NCBI RefSeq assembly: GCF_009377205.1
Contig: NZ_VJZE01000043.1
Coordinates: 1 to 35,092 of the forward strand
Length of the DNA: 35,092 nucleotides
Reading direction: 5' to 3'
Origin: Streptomyces phyllanthi
GTDB lineage: Bacteria > Actinomycetota > Actinomycetes > Streptomycetales > Streptomycetaceae
Of this stretch, positions 16,223 to 25,020 are shown piece by piece; position 1 is the stretch's first letter, and each line of letters starts with the position of its first letter. The notes beneath the pieces were generated by a model. That model did no database searches, was not told where the DNA came from, and saw nothing but the letters and a program-made list of their open reading frames with translations. The position numbers and the translations under genes are program-made.

Positions 16223-18064
16223 ATGACGTGGTCCAGAGTGGCCAGTGCCGTGGCGGGGCTGGTGCTCCTCGTGGCGCCGGTTCCGGCGGCGGCTCAGGAG
16301 CGGCGGGCGGGACCGCCCGTGACGGTGCCCGCGCTGTCCGACTGGGCGCCCGGAGAAGGAAGTTACGTGTTCGCCCGAGGTGCCCGCATCGTGGCCCGGG
16401 ACAAGAAGTCGCTGCAGGTCGCGGACACCCTCGCCGACGACCTGCGTGCCGCCGGCCGAGGCGCCGTTCCGGTCGTCCGGGGTACCGCCCGAGCCGGTGA
16501 CATCGTTGTCGACATCGACCCGTCCGTGGCGCGGCTGGGCGCCGAGGGATACGAACTCCGCGTCGGCACCCGCCTGTCGATCACCGGCAGGACGGACACC
16601 GGCGCCTTCTACGGCACCCGCACCCTGCTCCAGCTCCTCGCGCAGGGCGACCGCGTCCCCGCCGGACGCGCCGTCGACGTGCCCGAGTTCGGGGAACGCG
16701 GTGTCGGCGTCTGCGCCTGCTACGTCCACATCTCCACCGAGTGGCTGGAGAACCTGGTGCGCGACATGGCGTACCACAAGCTCAACCAGCTGCTGCTCGA
16801 ACTGAAGGTGAAGAGCGACGCCCATCCCGAGGCCAACACCTGGGGCTACTACACCAAGGACGAGATACGCCGGCTCGTCGCCCTCGGCGAGAAGTACCAC
16901 GTGGAGATCATTCCGGAGATCAACTCCCCGGGCCATATGGACCCCTGGATCGAGAACCGCCCCGACCTGCAGCTCACCGACTCCGACGGCGTCAAGCAGC
17001 CCTCCCGGCTGGACGTCACCCAGCAGGCCGCCTTCGACTACTACACGAGCCTGATCGACGAGTACGCCCAGGTCTTCCCGGCCGCCTCGTGGCACATGGG
17101 GGCCGACGAGTACATGCTGGGCTCCGACTTCGCCAAGTACCCGCAGATCCTCCGGTACGCGCGGGACAAGTACGGCGCGGACGCCACTCCGCAGGACGCG
17201 TTCATCGACTTCGTCAACCGCGTGCACGCGTACGCGGCGAGCAAGGGCAAGAAGCTCCGCATCTGGAACGACGGGCTCACCGGGGCCAACACCGTGCCGG
17301 TCACGGCGGGCACGACCATCGAGCACTGGCTGGACGTGGCGGTGAAACCGAGCCGGCTCATCGCGCGGGGCTACCCGGTGATGAACGCCGCGTACGCCCT
17401 CTACCTCGTGCGCGGCGGATTCCACTCGGACACCGAGGGCCTGTACGACCAGAGCTGGGACCCGCGCGGCTTCGAGGGCGAGAAGCTCGCCTCGCGCGAC
17501 GGCGTCACCGGGGCCAAGATCAGTCTCTGGCCGGACAACGGACGCGGTGAGACCGAGAACGAGGTCGCCGTCGCCCTGGACCCGGCGCTGCGGCACATCG
17601 CGCAGGCCACCTGGGGATCGCCCCACCCGGACGCGACGTATGCCGAGTTCACCGCTCGCGCGCAGGCGGTGGGCCATGCCCCCGGATGGCGTGACCTGAC
17701 CCGGGTGCCGCTCGCCGACGGGACGTACACCTTGCGCAGCGGCGGAGTGACGGGCGACTTCCAGGTCGCGCGCACCGCCGACGGGTATCTGACCCTGAGG
17801 TCCGCCGCGAGCGGCAGGTGCCTGGAGACGCGCAGCGGCAGGATCACGCTCAACGTGCCGCTGGAGCCGGGCAGCGCGGTCACGGAGGAGACCTGCGCCG
17901 CCTCGAACACCTTGCAGCGCTGGGTGCCGGTGCCCGTCCCCGGCGGCTACGAGTTCGTCAACGCGATCACGCGGATGGCCGTGCACATCACGGACGGCGG
18001 ACGCCTCGTCCAGTACCCGCCGGACCAGCGCGAGCCGGCCGTGTGGCGGGTGACCGCCCGTTAG
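16223..18064 (+). CDS. Secreted GH20 beta-N-acetylhexosaminidase-type glycosidase with C-terminal lectin-like domain
   Basis: The 613-residue precursor starts with a signal peptide cleaved around APVPAAAQ (residues 18-25). Residues 30-150 form the N-terminal alpha/beta domain typical of GH20 enzymes (GYELRVGTRLSITGRTDTGAFYGTRTLLQLL). The catalytic TIM barrel follows, with the Asp-Glu pair of substrate-assisted catalysis in HMGADEYM (D295-E296), as well as RGVGVCACYVHIS and PEINSPGHMDPWI. Residues from about 495 form a beta-rich tail with a spaced Cys pair (GRCLETRS...ETCAASNTLQRW), resembling a ricin-type trefoil that could bind glycans. The enzyme would release GlcNAc, GalNAc or lacto-N-biose from glycans outside the cell; the specific substrate is not decided. 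AGGTGGAG precedes the ATG. Confidence 0.9.
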   Translation: MTWSRVASAVAGLVLLVAPVPAAAQERRAGPPVTVPALSDWAPGEGSYVFARGARIVARDKKSLQVADTLADDLRAAGRGAVPVVRGTARAGDIVVDIDPSVARLGAEGYELRVGTRLSITGRTDTGAFYGTRTLLQLLAQGDRVPAGRAVDVPEFGERGVGVCACYVHISTEWLENLVRDMAYHKLNQLLLELKVKSDAHPEANTWGYYTKDEIRRLVALGEKYHVEIIPEINSPGHMDPWIENRPDLQLTDSDGVKQPSRLDVTQQAAFDYYTSLIDEYAQVFPAASWHMGADEYMLGSDFAKYPQILRYARDKYGADATPQDAFIDFVNRVHAYAASKGKKLRIWNDGLTGANTVPVTAGTTIEHWLDVAVKPSRLIARGYPVMNAAYALYLVRGGFHSDTEGLYDQSWDPRGFEGEKLASRDGVTGAKISLWPDNGRGETENEVAVALDPALRHIAQATWGSPHPDATYAEFTARAQAVGHAPGWRDLTRVPLADGTYTLRSGGVTGDFQVARTADGYLTLRSAASGRCLETRSGRITLNVPLEPGSAVTEETCAASNTLQRWVPVPVPGGYEFVNAITRMAVHITDGGRLVQYPPDQREPAVWRVTAR

Positions 18065-18101
18065 GGGTCTACCGGTCGCGGGTGCGGGTCATGGGCTGTC
18101 C

Positions 18102-18175
18102 CTGACGGGCCGGCCGGTCCCGGTGTGCCGCTGACGGGCCGGCCGGTCCCGGTGTGCCGCTGACCGGTCGGCCGG
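18102..18175. repeat. 29-bp tandem repeat, two full copies and a partial third
   Basis: Two identical 29-bp units (18102-18130 and 18131-18159) and a 16-bp diverged start of a third (18160-18175) lie just after the GH20 stop. Each contains GGGCCGGCCGG, an almost self-complementary core. It may form terminator hairpins for the GH20 gene, or be a replication-slippage minisatellite. Confidence 0.8.
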
Positions 18176-18258
18176 AGTGGCGAGGCCCCCCGCCCCGCGT
18201 CCGTGGCCCTTCCAGCTGGTCACCCTGTGGCTGTGGCGGGCCTGGGGCAACCACCGGG

Positions 18259-18264
18259 TAGGGT
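18259..18264 (+). promoter_or_regulatory. -10 element for a leaderless transcript
   Basis: TAGGGT ends seven bases before the GTG start at 18272, the spacing typical of Streptomyces leaderless promoters. There is no ribosome-binding site before that GTG, which agrees. A good -35 hexamer was not seen. Confidence 0.5.
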
Positions 18265-18271
18265 CCGCCGG

Positions 18272-18925
18272 GTGGCGAATCTCAACCTCTTCCACGACGT
18301 GCCCGAGGGGCTGACCCGACGGGCCCGGAGCTTCGTCTCCGCGCACGGCGTCAAGGTCGACGTCGTGCCGGCCGAGCGGCACCGGGAGTCCTGGCTCGGG
18401 CACGGCATACCCGCCGCGCAGATCGACCGGGTCGTGGCGTTCCAGCAGCGGTGGGGCGGGCTGGTCCTGCCCCCCTCCCCGCTGTACGACGGCGGGCCCC
18501 GCTACCTGGATCCCGACGTTCCGGAAGGTTCTGCGGACGAAGGGTGGTGGTTCGAGGCGGGGATCCAGCGGACGGCGGTCCCCTTCTCGTTCATGATCGG
18601 GCCGAACGACGAGTTCGGCATCCAGGAAGAACGCTGGACGCCCCTGCACGCGACCATCGAGGGATGGGTGGAGTCCCTCGCCCTGGCCCACCACGCGGCC
18701 CTGTGGGCCCGGCGGATCACCCGGGTCAGCGGCGACGAGGTCGACGAGATCCCGCTGGACTCCTACGAGCCGGTGCCGGAGGTCAGGGGACTCGCCGACA
18801 CCTGGTGGAGAGGGGCGGACTCCCTCGTGGCGGTCCACGGGGGAAAGGCCGAGTGCTTCTCGGCTCCCCGGTGGCGGACCGCACTGGTCTACTCCGGCCT
18901 GGAGGAGTGGGCCCTCAAGCCATAG
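18272..18925 (+). CDS. Uncharacterised protein, possibly SUKH (SMI1/KNR4)-like
   Basis: This 217-residue soluble protein begins VANLNLFHDVPEGL. The middle part, VVAFQQRWGGLVLPPSP, then a Phe/Ile-Gly pair (FSFMIGPNDEFGI) and a helix of the type IEGWVESLALAHHAALW, recalls the SUKH superfamily of immunity and regulatory proteins, where a WGG/YGG-LP pattern is followed by such segments. This is resemblance by eye, not a firm assignment. There is no signal peptide or membrane helix. The GTG start is chosen from a leaderless -10 element; an upstream in-frame GTG at 18203 runs through low-complexity sequence. No toxin gene is adjacent, so an immunity role has no direct support. It converges with the GntR gene. 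Confidence 0.72.
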   Translation: MANLNLFHDVPEGLTRRARSFVSAHGVKVDVVPAERHRESWLGHGIPAAQIDRVVAFQQRWGGLVLPPSPLYDGGPRYLDPDVPEGSADEGWWFEAGIQRTAVPFSFMIGPNDEFGIQEERWTPLHATIEGWVESLALAHHAALWARRITRVSGDEVDEIPLDSYEPVPEVRGLADTWWRGADSLVAVHGGKAECFSAPRWRTALVYSGLEEWALKP

Positions 18926-18961
18926 CCGTCACGTCATGGCTCCTCGCAGCCATCCCGCCCA

Positions 18962-19684
18962 CTACGGCGTGAGCTGGCTGCGCAGCCACTCCTCCACCTC
19001 ACCCACATGCGCTGCCGCGGCCGCCCGCGCCGCCTCCGGGTCGTGGGCCACCAGCGCGCGGTGGATGGCGGCGTGTTCGCGGCGGGTGCGGGCGAAGGCG
19101 CCCTCCTCCTGGTAGCCGCGCCAGACGCGGGCGCGGAAGGTGCGCGAGGACAGGCCCTCCAGAATCGCGGCCATCGTCTCGTTGCCCGCCGCCGAGGCGA
19201 TCTCGCGGTGGAAGGAGAGATCGTGGGCGAGGATCTCCTCGGGATCGTCCGTCGTGTTCATCGCGGTCAGGTGCTTCTCGACCTCCGCGAGCTGCTCCTG
19301 CGTGATGCGTGCGGCCGCCAGCGCGGTCGCCGTCGACTCCAGGATGCGGCGCACCTCGAGGAGCTCGATCAGACGGGGGCCGCGGGAGAGGTCGGCCACC
19401 ACTCCGAAAGTCTCCAGCAGGTCCCCGGCCTCCAGCTGGGTGACGTAGATGCCCGAGCCATGGCGGGCCTCCAGTACCCCGAGGACCGTGAGCGCGCGGA
19501 TCGCCTCCCGCATCGAGCTGCGCGAGATGCCCAGCTGGGCCGCCAGATCCCGCTCGGTGGGCAGCCGCTGCCCGGGCTCCAGGCGGCCCTCGGCGATCAT
19601 CGCCTTGATGCGCTCGATCGCGCGCTGGGTCACCGTCCCCTTCTGTGGAGCGGTCACGGCTTCCCGGGCCTGGGTCTCGTCCAC
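18962..19684 (-). CDS. FadR-subfamily (FCD domain) GntR transcriptional regulator of the sugar operon
   Basis: The 240-residue regulator has an N-terminal winged helix-turn-helix (18-84), with LPTERDLAAQLGISRSSMREAIRAL as the recognition region and ARHGSGIYV as the wing. A C-terminal all-helical FCD domain (about 100-232) carries metal/ligand residues in DLSFHREIASAAGN and later His residues. The GTG start at 19684 has GGAGGAG upstream, a strong ribosome-binding site. It is divergent from the L-fucose-type operon, the usual arrangement for a local repressor. FadR-subfamily proteins bind TGGTCNGACCA-like sites, and one perfect copy lies between the two genes. The inducer is probably the sugar acid or sugar handled by the operon; this is inferred. 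Confidence 0.92.
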   Translation of the reverse strand: MDETQAREAVTAPQKGTVTQRAIERIKAMIAEGRLEPGQRLPTERDLAAQLGISRSSMREAIRALTVLGVLEARHGSGIYVTQLEAGDLLETFGVVADLSRGPRLIELLEVRRILESTATALAAARITQEQLAEVEKHLTAMNTTDDPEEILAHDLSFHREIASAAGNETMAAILEGLSSRTFRARVWRGYQEEGAFARTRREHAAIHRALVAHDPEAARAAAAAHVGEVEEWLRSQLTP

Positions 19685-19730
19685 GCCACTCCTCCTGCTG
19701 TCCTCGGTGCGCGGAAGTCTAACCAGCCAT

Positions 19731-19743
19731 GTGGTCGGACCAC
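19731..19743. promoter_or_regulatory. FadR-type operator GTGGTCGGACCAC
   Basis: This perfect 13-bp palindrome contains TGGTCGGACCA, matching the FadR-subfamily GntR consensus TGGTCNGACCA. It lies 47 bp before the regulator's start. On the minus strand it sits just upstream of TAGACT (19721-19716), a plausible -10 for the regulator, so it probably mediates autoregulation. Confidence 0.75.
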
Positions 19744-19781
19744 TACAGCCGGAAGGCGGGGAAAACCTGCGTAGGAGGGTG

Positions 19782-19809
19782 TTGTGATGGGGAAGTGGTC
19801 TGATAAATA
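19782..19809 (+). promoter_or_regulatory. Candidate operon promoter with embedded degenerate operator
   Basis: TTGTGA (19782-19787) and TAAATA (19804-19809) form a possible -35/-10 pair with 16 bp between. TGGTCTGATAA (19796-19806) within the spacer matches nine of eleven positions of the FadR-type operator. A repressor there would block RNA polymerase. The transcribed leader before the ATG at 19862 would be about 45 bases. Confidence 0.5.
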
Positions 19810-19861
19810 TTCGGGCACCTGCTTGAACCACGCTGATCCACGCTCGACGAGGAGCTGACAG

Positions 19862-20935
19862 ATGGCCGGCACACACCCACGAAACGGGCAGACGGGGGCA
19901 CGGAGGGTACGCGCGGCGGTCGCCGCCGCCTGCGCCGCCTTGGTGCTCGCGTCGTGCGGCAGCACCAAGGACAACGTCGCCTCCGGCGGTGAAGGCGGCG
20001 GCGACGGCAAGGTCGGGGTGATCCTGCCCCTGCTGACCTCGCCGTTCTGGCAGTCGTACAACGACTACGTACCGAAGACGGCCAAGTCCGAGGGCGTCGA
20101 CGCCCTCAAGACCGTCAACTCCAACAGCGACCCGTCCCAGCAGATCACCGACATCAACAACCAGCTCAACCAGGGTGTGAAGGGCCTCGTCGTCGCCCCC
20201 CTGGACAGCGCCGCGATCTCCGCCGGACTCGACCAGGCCGAGCGCAAGGGCGTGCCCGTCGTCGCCGTGGACGTCGCGCCCGACAAGGGCAAGGTCGCCA
20301 TGGTCGTCCGCGCCAACAACGTGGCGTACGGCGAGAAGGCCTGCGAGTACCTCGGCCGGCAGATCACCAGCGGCAAGGTCGTGCAGATCATGGGCGATCT
20401 GGCCTCGGTCAACGGCCGTGAGCGGTCCGAGGCGTTCCGCTCCTGCGTCAAGGAGAAGTACCCGAAGCTGAAGGTCCTGGAGATCCCCGCCAAGTGGGAG
20501 TCCGACACGGCCGCAGCCAAGCTGGACACGCTCCTCAACGCCAACCCCGACATCAAGGGCATCTACATGCAGGCGGGCGGCGTCTACCTCGCGCCCACCC
20601 TCCAGACCCTGAAGTCCAAGAACATGCTGAAGACGGCCGGCAGCAAGGGCCATATCTTCATCGTCTCCAACGACGGCATCCCGCAGGAGTACGACGCCAT
20701 CCGCAAGGGCCAGATCGACGCGACGGTCTCGCAGCCCGCCGACCTGTACGCCAAGTACGGCATGTACTACATCAAGGCCGCGATGGAGGGGAAGAAGTTC
20801 GAGCCCGGCCCGACCGACCACAACTCCGAGATCGTCAAGCTGCCCAGCGGCAACCTGGAGGACCAGCTGCCCGCGCCCCTGGTCACGAAGGAGAACGTCG
20901 ACGACCCCGAGCTGTGGGGCAACACGGTCAAATGA
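19862..20935 (+). CDS. Sugar ABC transporter substrate-binding lipoprotein (CUT2 type)
   Basis: The 357-residue precursor has a basic N-terminus, a hydrophobic stretch and a lipobox ending ALVLASC, lipidated at Cys32. The mature part is a type-1 periplasmic-binding fold of the ribose/galactose-binding family (KVGVILPLLTSPFWQSYNDYV, VKGLVVAPLDSAAISAGLDQA, VPVVAVDVAPDKGK, IFIVSNDGIPQEYDAIRKGQ). It would capture a monosaccharide outside the membrane and pass it to the permease. The enzymes encoded in the same operon point to L-fucose or a near analogue. GAGGAG precedes the ATG. Its stop overlaps the ATP-binding gene by ATGA. Confidence 0.93.
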   Translation: MAGTHPRNGQTGARRVRAAVAAACAALVLASCGSTKDNVASGGEGGGDGKVGVILPLLTSPFWQSYNDYVPKTAKSEGVDALKTVNSNSDPSQQITDINNQLNQGVKGLVVAPLDSAAISAGLDQAERKGVPVVAVDVAPDKGKVAMVVRANNVAYGEKACEYLGRQITSGKVVQIMGDLASVNGRERSEAFRSCVKEKYPKLKVLEIPAKWESDTAAAKLDTLLNANPDIKGIYMQAGGVYLAPTLQTLKSKNMLKTAGSKGHIFIVSNDGIPQEYDAIRKGQIDATVSQPADLYAKYGMYYIKAAMEGKKFEPGPTDHNSEIVKLPSGNLEDQLPAPLVTKENVDDPELWGNTVK

Positions 20936-22551
20936 GCGCACTCGCAGGGGAAGGCAACGCCGTGCCCGCCGGTACGCCGCTCGTCGAGGCCACCGGCATC
21001 GTCAAGCGGTACGGTCCCACCGTCGCCCTCCAGGACGGCCGGCTCACCGTACTGCCCGGTGAGTCGCACGCCCTCGTCGGCCGCAACGGCGCGGGCAAGT
21101 CCACCCTCGTCACCATCCTCACCGGCCTCCAGGCCGCCGACGAGGGCACCGTCCGCTTCGACGGCGAACCCGCACCCCCGCTCGCCGATCGCGACGCCTG
21201 GCGCCGCAAGGTGGCCTGTGTCTACCAACGGCCCACCGTCGTACCGGAGCTGACGGTCGCCGAGAACCTGTTCATCGCCGATATCGCGGCTTCCAGATCG
21301 ACTTGGCTCGGCTTCAGGCGCGGCCGGAGGTCCGGGAGTCGTCCCCCGGACAAACACAGCATCAACCGGCAGCCCCTCGGCCGCGGCGGTCTCATCAGCT
21401 GGCGGCGGCTGCGGGCCGAGGCCGCCGAGGTCCTCGACACCTGGGACGTGCACGTCGACCCCGACGCCCGCACGGCCGACCTCCAGGTCGAGGACCGCCA
21501 GATGGTGGAGATCGCCCGGGCGCTCAGCTTCGGCGCCCGCTTCATCATCCTCGACGAGCCCACCGCACAGCTCGACAACCGCGAGATCGAGCGCCTCTTC
21601 ACGCGCATGCGCGCCCTCCAGGAGTCCGGCGTCACCTTCCTGTTCATCTCGCACCACCTCCAGGAGGTGTACGAGGTCTGCCAGACGGTCACGGTCCTGC
21701 GGGACGCCCGCTGGATCACCACCGCCCCGGTCGCCGAACTGCCGCGCGCCGCCCTGGTGGAGGCCATGGCGGGGGAGGCCGTCGCCGAGCGGTCGGCCTC
21801 CCGTACGGCTGTCGCGGCGGGCGCCCCGGTCGCCCTCGACGTACGCGGGCTCAGGTCCGAGTCGTTCTACGAGGACATCGACCTGACCGTCCGCCACGGC
21901 GAGGTCGTGGGCCTCGCCGGCTCCAGCGCGAGCGGGAAGATCGCCCTCGCCGAGTCCCTCGCGGGACTGCACACCCCGACGGGCGGCACCGCGCGGCTGG
22001 ACGGCCGGCCGCTCCCGTTCGGCGATGTGCAGGCGGCGCTGCGGGCCGGTGTCGGCTGCGTCCCGCGCGACCGGCACGACGAGGGCCTCGTCTACGGGAT
22101 GACCATCGGCGACAACGCCACCATGACCGTCCTGAACCGTCTCGGCCGGTACGGCTTCGTCGGCACCGATCGCCGACGTGATGTCGCCGGCGAGCTGATC
22201 GAGCGTCTCGACATCCATGCCGAGGGCCCCGACCAGCCCGTCTCCGACCTCTCCGGCGGCAACGCGCAGAAGGTGGTGATGGCCCGCGCCCTCGCCTCCG
22301 ACCCGCGCCTGCTCGTCCTCATCAACCCCACCGCGGGCGTCGACGTGAAGTCCAAGGAGTCGCTGCTGTCCCGTGTGGACAGCGCCCGCCAGGACGGCAC
22401 CGCCGTGCTCGTGGTCTCCGACGAACTCGACGACCTGCGCCGCTGCGACCGCGTCCTGGTCCTCTTCCACGGCCGGGTGGTCGCCGAGCACCCGGCGGGC
22501 TGGCACGACCACGAGCTGATCGCCTCCATCGAAGGAGTGGACCATGGCTGA
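20932..22551 (+). CDS. Sugar ABC transporter double ATP-binding subunit (CUT2 type) with in-frame insertion
   Basis: The 539-residue protein holds two fused nucleotide-binding domains, as in RbsA/MglA. The first has Walker A GRNGAGKST (50-58), Q-loop Q99, the signature LQVEDRQMVEIARAL and Walker B FIILDEPT. The second has LSGGNAQKV as its signature and a degenerate Walker A (GSSASGKI, Ile in place of Ser/Thr), consistent with the usual asymmetry of this family. Between ENLFI and NRQPLGRGGLISWRRL, residues 116-144 are an extra 29-residue Arg/Ser-rich stretch not expected in this family (separate entry). It couples ATP hydrolysis to sugar import. It overlaps its neighbours at both ends (4 bp and 8 bp), so the three transporter genes form one unit. 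Confidence 0.93.
   Translation: MSALAGEGNAVPAGTPLVEATGIVKRYGPTVALQDGRLTVLPGESHALVGRNGAGKSTLVTILTGLQAADEGTVRFDGEPAPPLADRDAWRRKVACVYQRPTVVPELTVAENLFIADIAASRSTWLGFRRGRRSGSRPPDKHSINRQPLGRGGLISWRRLRAEAAEVLDTWDVHVDPDARTADLQVEDRQMVEIARALSFGARFIILDEPTAQLDNREIERLFTRMRALQESGVTFLFISHHLQEVYEVCQTVTVLRDARWITTAPVAELPRAALVEAMAGEAVAERSASRTAVAAGAPVALDVRGLRSESFYEDIDLTVRHGEVVGLAGSSASGKIALAESLAGLHTPTGGTARLDGRPLPFGDVQAALRAGVGCVPRDRHDEGLVYGMTIGDNATMTVLNRLGRYGFVGTDRRRDVAGELIERLDIHAEGPDQPVSDLSGGNAQKVVMARALASDPRLLVLINPTAGVDVKSKESLLSRVDSARQDGTAVLVVSDELDDLRRCDRVLVLFHGRVVAEHPAGWHDHELIASIEGVDHG
21277..21363. other. 87-bp in-frame insertion inside the ATP-binding gene
   Basis: Relative to the family pattern (ENLF-[I/L]-[N/G]-R-x-P), 87 bases are inserted after the ENLFI codons, flanked by ATC at 21274-21276 and 21361-21363. 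Seven of 29 codons end in A or T, including AGA, ACT, AGT and AAA, and AGG is used twice. The flanking gene is nearly free of such codons. The insert contains an inverted repeat, GTCCGGG (21330-21336) and CCCGGAC (21345-21351), around eight bases. It keeps the reading frame, adding an Arg-rich loop. It may be a tiny mobile or repetitive element, or a captured fragment. Confidence 0.6.
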
Positions 22552-23569
22552 CACGAAGGTGCCGGAACTGACCCCGCTGCGGGCCCCCGACCCCCGTGCC
22601 GCCAAGACCGTCCTGCTCCGCCGCGCCCGCGAACTCGCCCTGGTCCCCGCCTTGCTGCTGCTCATGGTGTTCGGCGCGTTCGTCAACGACTCGTTCCTCA
22701 CCGAGCGCAACCTGGTCTCCATCCTGGGCGCGTCCGCCGCCCTCGCCATGGTGGTCCTCGCCGAGTCCCTCGTGCTGATCACCGGCAAGTTCGACCTGTC
22801 GCTGGAGTCGGTCGTCGGTATCGCGCCCGCCGTGGGCGCCCTGCTCGTGCTGCCCGCCGCCCAGTCCGGCTGGGGCACGGAACTCCCGGCGGCCCTCGCC
22901 CTGCTCGCGATCCTCGTCGTGGGCGCGTGCATCGGCGCGTTCAACGGCGTCCTCGTGGTGAAGTTCAAGCTCAACGCGTTCATCGTGACGCTCGCGATGC
23001 TGATCGTGCTGCGCGGACTGCTGGTCGGCGCGACCAAGGGCAAGACGCTGTTCGGTATGCCCGAGGCGTTCTTCTCCCTGGCCACGACCACCTTCCTGCG
23101 CGTACCCATGTCGGTCTGGCTGGCGGCGATCGCCTTCGGCGTCGCGGGCCTGGTCCTGCGCTACCACCGCATCGGCCGCGCCATGTACGCCATCGGCGGC
23201 AACACGGACGCGGCCCGCGCGGCCGGCATCCGGGTGGAGCGGATCATGCTCGGTGTGTTCGTCGTCGCGGGCACCCTCGCCGCCGTCGGCGGGATCATGC
23301 AGACCGGATACGTGGGGGCGATCAGCGCCAACCAGGGCAACAACATGATCTTCACCGTGTTCGCGGCGGCGGTCATCGGCGGCATCAGCCTCGACGGCGG
23401 CAAGGGCACCATGTTCGGCGCCCTCACCGGGGTACTCCTCCTGGGTGTCGTCCAGAACCTGCTCACCCTCGCACAGGTGCCGTCCTTCTGGATCCAGGCC
23501 ATCTACGGCGGAATCATCCTGGTGGCCCTCATGATCGCCCGAGTGACCACAGGCCGCGCCCAGGACTGA
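22544..23569 (+). CDS. Sugar ABC transporter permease (CUT2 type)
   Basis: The 341-residue membrane protein has about nine hydrophobic helices and the RbsC-like motifs [35 protein letters not shown] and [23 protein letters not shown]. It forms the translocation path of the importer. The N-terminal 30 residues are cytoplasmic and charged. Its ATG overlaps the ATPase stop by 8 bp, so translation is probably coupled. The next gene starts 74 bp later, the largest gap within the operon, with no clear hairpin in it. Confidence 0.94.
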   Translation: MADTKVPELTPLRAPDPRAAKTVLLRRARELALVPALLLLMVFGAFVNDSFLTERNLVSILGASAALAMVVLAESLVLITGKFDLSLESVVGIAPAVGALLVLPAAQSGWGTELPAALALLAILVVGACIGAFNGVLVVKFKLNAFIVTLAMLIVLRGLLVGATKGKTLFGMPEAFFSLATTTFLRVPMSVWLAAIAFGVAGLVLRYHRIGRAMYAIGGNTDAARAAGIRVERIMLGVFVVAGTLAAVGGIMQTGYVGAISANQGNNMIFTVFAAAVIGGISLDGGKGTMFGALTGVLLLGVVQNLLTLAQVPSFWIQAIYGGIILVALMIARVTTGRAQD

Positions 23570-23643
23570 CCCCGCCGCCGGACCAGGACCGGCCACCCGC
23601 CGCGTTCCCCGGCGCATCCCGCCACCGACCCGAAAGGCCTTCC

Positions 23644-25020
23644 GTGTCACCGACCCCCGGCCCCTCTTTCCGCGTAACCGCGCTCGACACCTACGACATC
23701 CGCTTCCCGACCTCGCGCGAGCTCGACGGCTCCGACGCGATGAACCCGGACCCCGACTACTCGGCCGCGTACGTGGTGCTGCGCACCGACGCGACCGACC
23801 CGGCCGGTGCGCCCGACGCGACCACCGGTCTGGAGGGGCACGGCTTCACCTTCACCATCGGTCGGGGAAACGATGTCCAGGTCGCCGCGATCGACGCGCT
23901 GCGGAGCCATGCGGTCGGACGGTCCGTCGACGAGCTGTGCGACGACCCGGGCTCACTGTTCCGGGACCTGATCGGCGACAGTCAGCTGCGCTGGCTCGGA
24001 CCCGAGAAGGGGGTGATGCACATGGCGATCGGCGCGGTCGTCAACGCGGTGTGGGACCTGGCCGCCAAGCGCGCCCGCAAACCCCTGTGGCAACTGCTCG
24101 CCGAGGCCGAGCCCGAGTGGCTGGTCCGCCAGGTCGACTTCCGCTACATCACCGACGCGCTCACTCCCGAGGAGGCGCTGGAGCTGCTGCGGCGGGGCAA
24201 GGAGGGAGCCGACGAGCGCAGAGCCCGGCTGCTGGAGCGGGGCTATCCGGCGTACACGACCTCCCCGGGCTGGCTCGGCTACGGCGACGAGAAGCTCACC
24301 CGCCTCGCCGCCCAGGCCGTCGCCGACGGCTTCCGGCAGATCAAACTGAAGGTGGGTGCGGACCTCGCGGACGACGTACGCCGCTGCCGTGTGGCCCGGT
24401 CCGTCGTCGGCCCGGACATCCGGATGGCCGTCGACGCCAACCAGCGGTGGAACGTCGACGAGGCGATCCGGTGGGTCAAGGCGCTCGCCGAGTTCGAGCC
24501 GTACTGGATCGAGGAGCCCACCAGCCCCGACGACGTGCTCGGCCACGCCACGATCCGCAAGGCCGTGGGCCCCGTCAAGGTCGCCACCGGCGAACACGTC
24601 CAGAACCGCATCGTCTTCAAGCAGCTCCTCCAGGCGGGCTCCCTCGACGTCCTCCAGATCGACGCCGCCCGCGTCGGCGGCGTCAACGAGAACCTGGCGA
24701 TCCTGCTGCTCGCGGCCAAGTTCGGGGTGCCCGTCTGCCCGCACGCGGGCGGGGTCGGGCTGTGCGAGCTCGTCCAGCACCTGTCGATGTTCGACTACGT
24801 GGCGCTGACCGGGACCACCGAGGACCGGGTCATCGAGTACGTCGACCATCTGCACGACCACTTCCTCGACCCGGTGGTGATCCGCGAGGGTCACTACACG
24901 GCACCCACCGCGCCGGGTTTCTCCGCCACCATGCGGCCCGAGTCCATCGCGCAGTACACGTTCCCGGGCGGCACCTTCTGGGCCGCCGACCTCGACCGGA
25001 AGGACGGACAGGCGGCATGA
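23644..25020 (+). CDS. L-fuconate dehydratase (enolase superfamily)
   Basis: The 458-residue protein matches the L-fuconate dehydratase/ENOSF1 branch. The N-terminal capping domain has the characteristic [20 protein letters not shown] and [15 protein letters not shown]. The barrel has the acid/base pair Lys234 and Lys236 (IKLKVG), metal ligands Asp264 (VDANQ), Glu290 (YWIEEP) and Glu317 (TGEH), and His367 in [11 protein letters not shown]. It removes water from L-fuconate, giving 2-keto-3-deoxy-L-fuconate. The GTG start is supported by GAAAGG six bases upstream. The other operon genes supply the steps before and after. Activity on related sugar acids, such as D-arabinonate, is possible in this family. 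Confidence 0.93.
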   Translation: MSPTPGPSFRVTALDTYDIRFPTSRELDGSDAMNPDPDYSAAYVVLRTDATDPAGAPDATTGLEGHGFTFTIGRGNDVQVAAIDALRSHAVGRSVDELCDDPGSLFRDLIGDSQLRWLGPEKGVMHMAIGAVVNAVWDLAAKRARKPLWQLLAEAEPEWLVRQVDFRYITDALTPEEALELLRRGKEGADERRARLLERGYPAYTTSPGWLGYGDEKLTRLAAQAVADGFRQIKLKVGADLADDVRRCRVARSVVGPDIRMAVDANQRWNVDEAIRWVKALAEFEPYWIEEPTSPDDVLGHATIRKAVGPVKVATGEHVQNRIVFKQLLQAGSLDVLQIDAARVGGVNENLAILLLAAKFGVPVCPHAGGVGLCELVQHLSMFDYVALTGTTEDRVIEYVDHLHDHFLDPVVIREGHYTAPTAPGFSATMRPESIAQYTFPGGTFWAADLDRKDGQAA

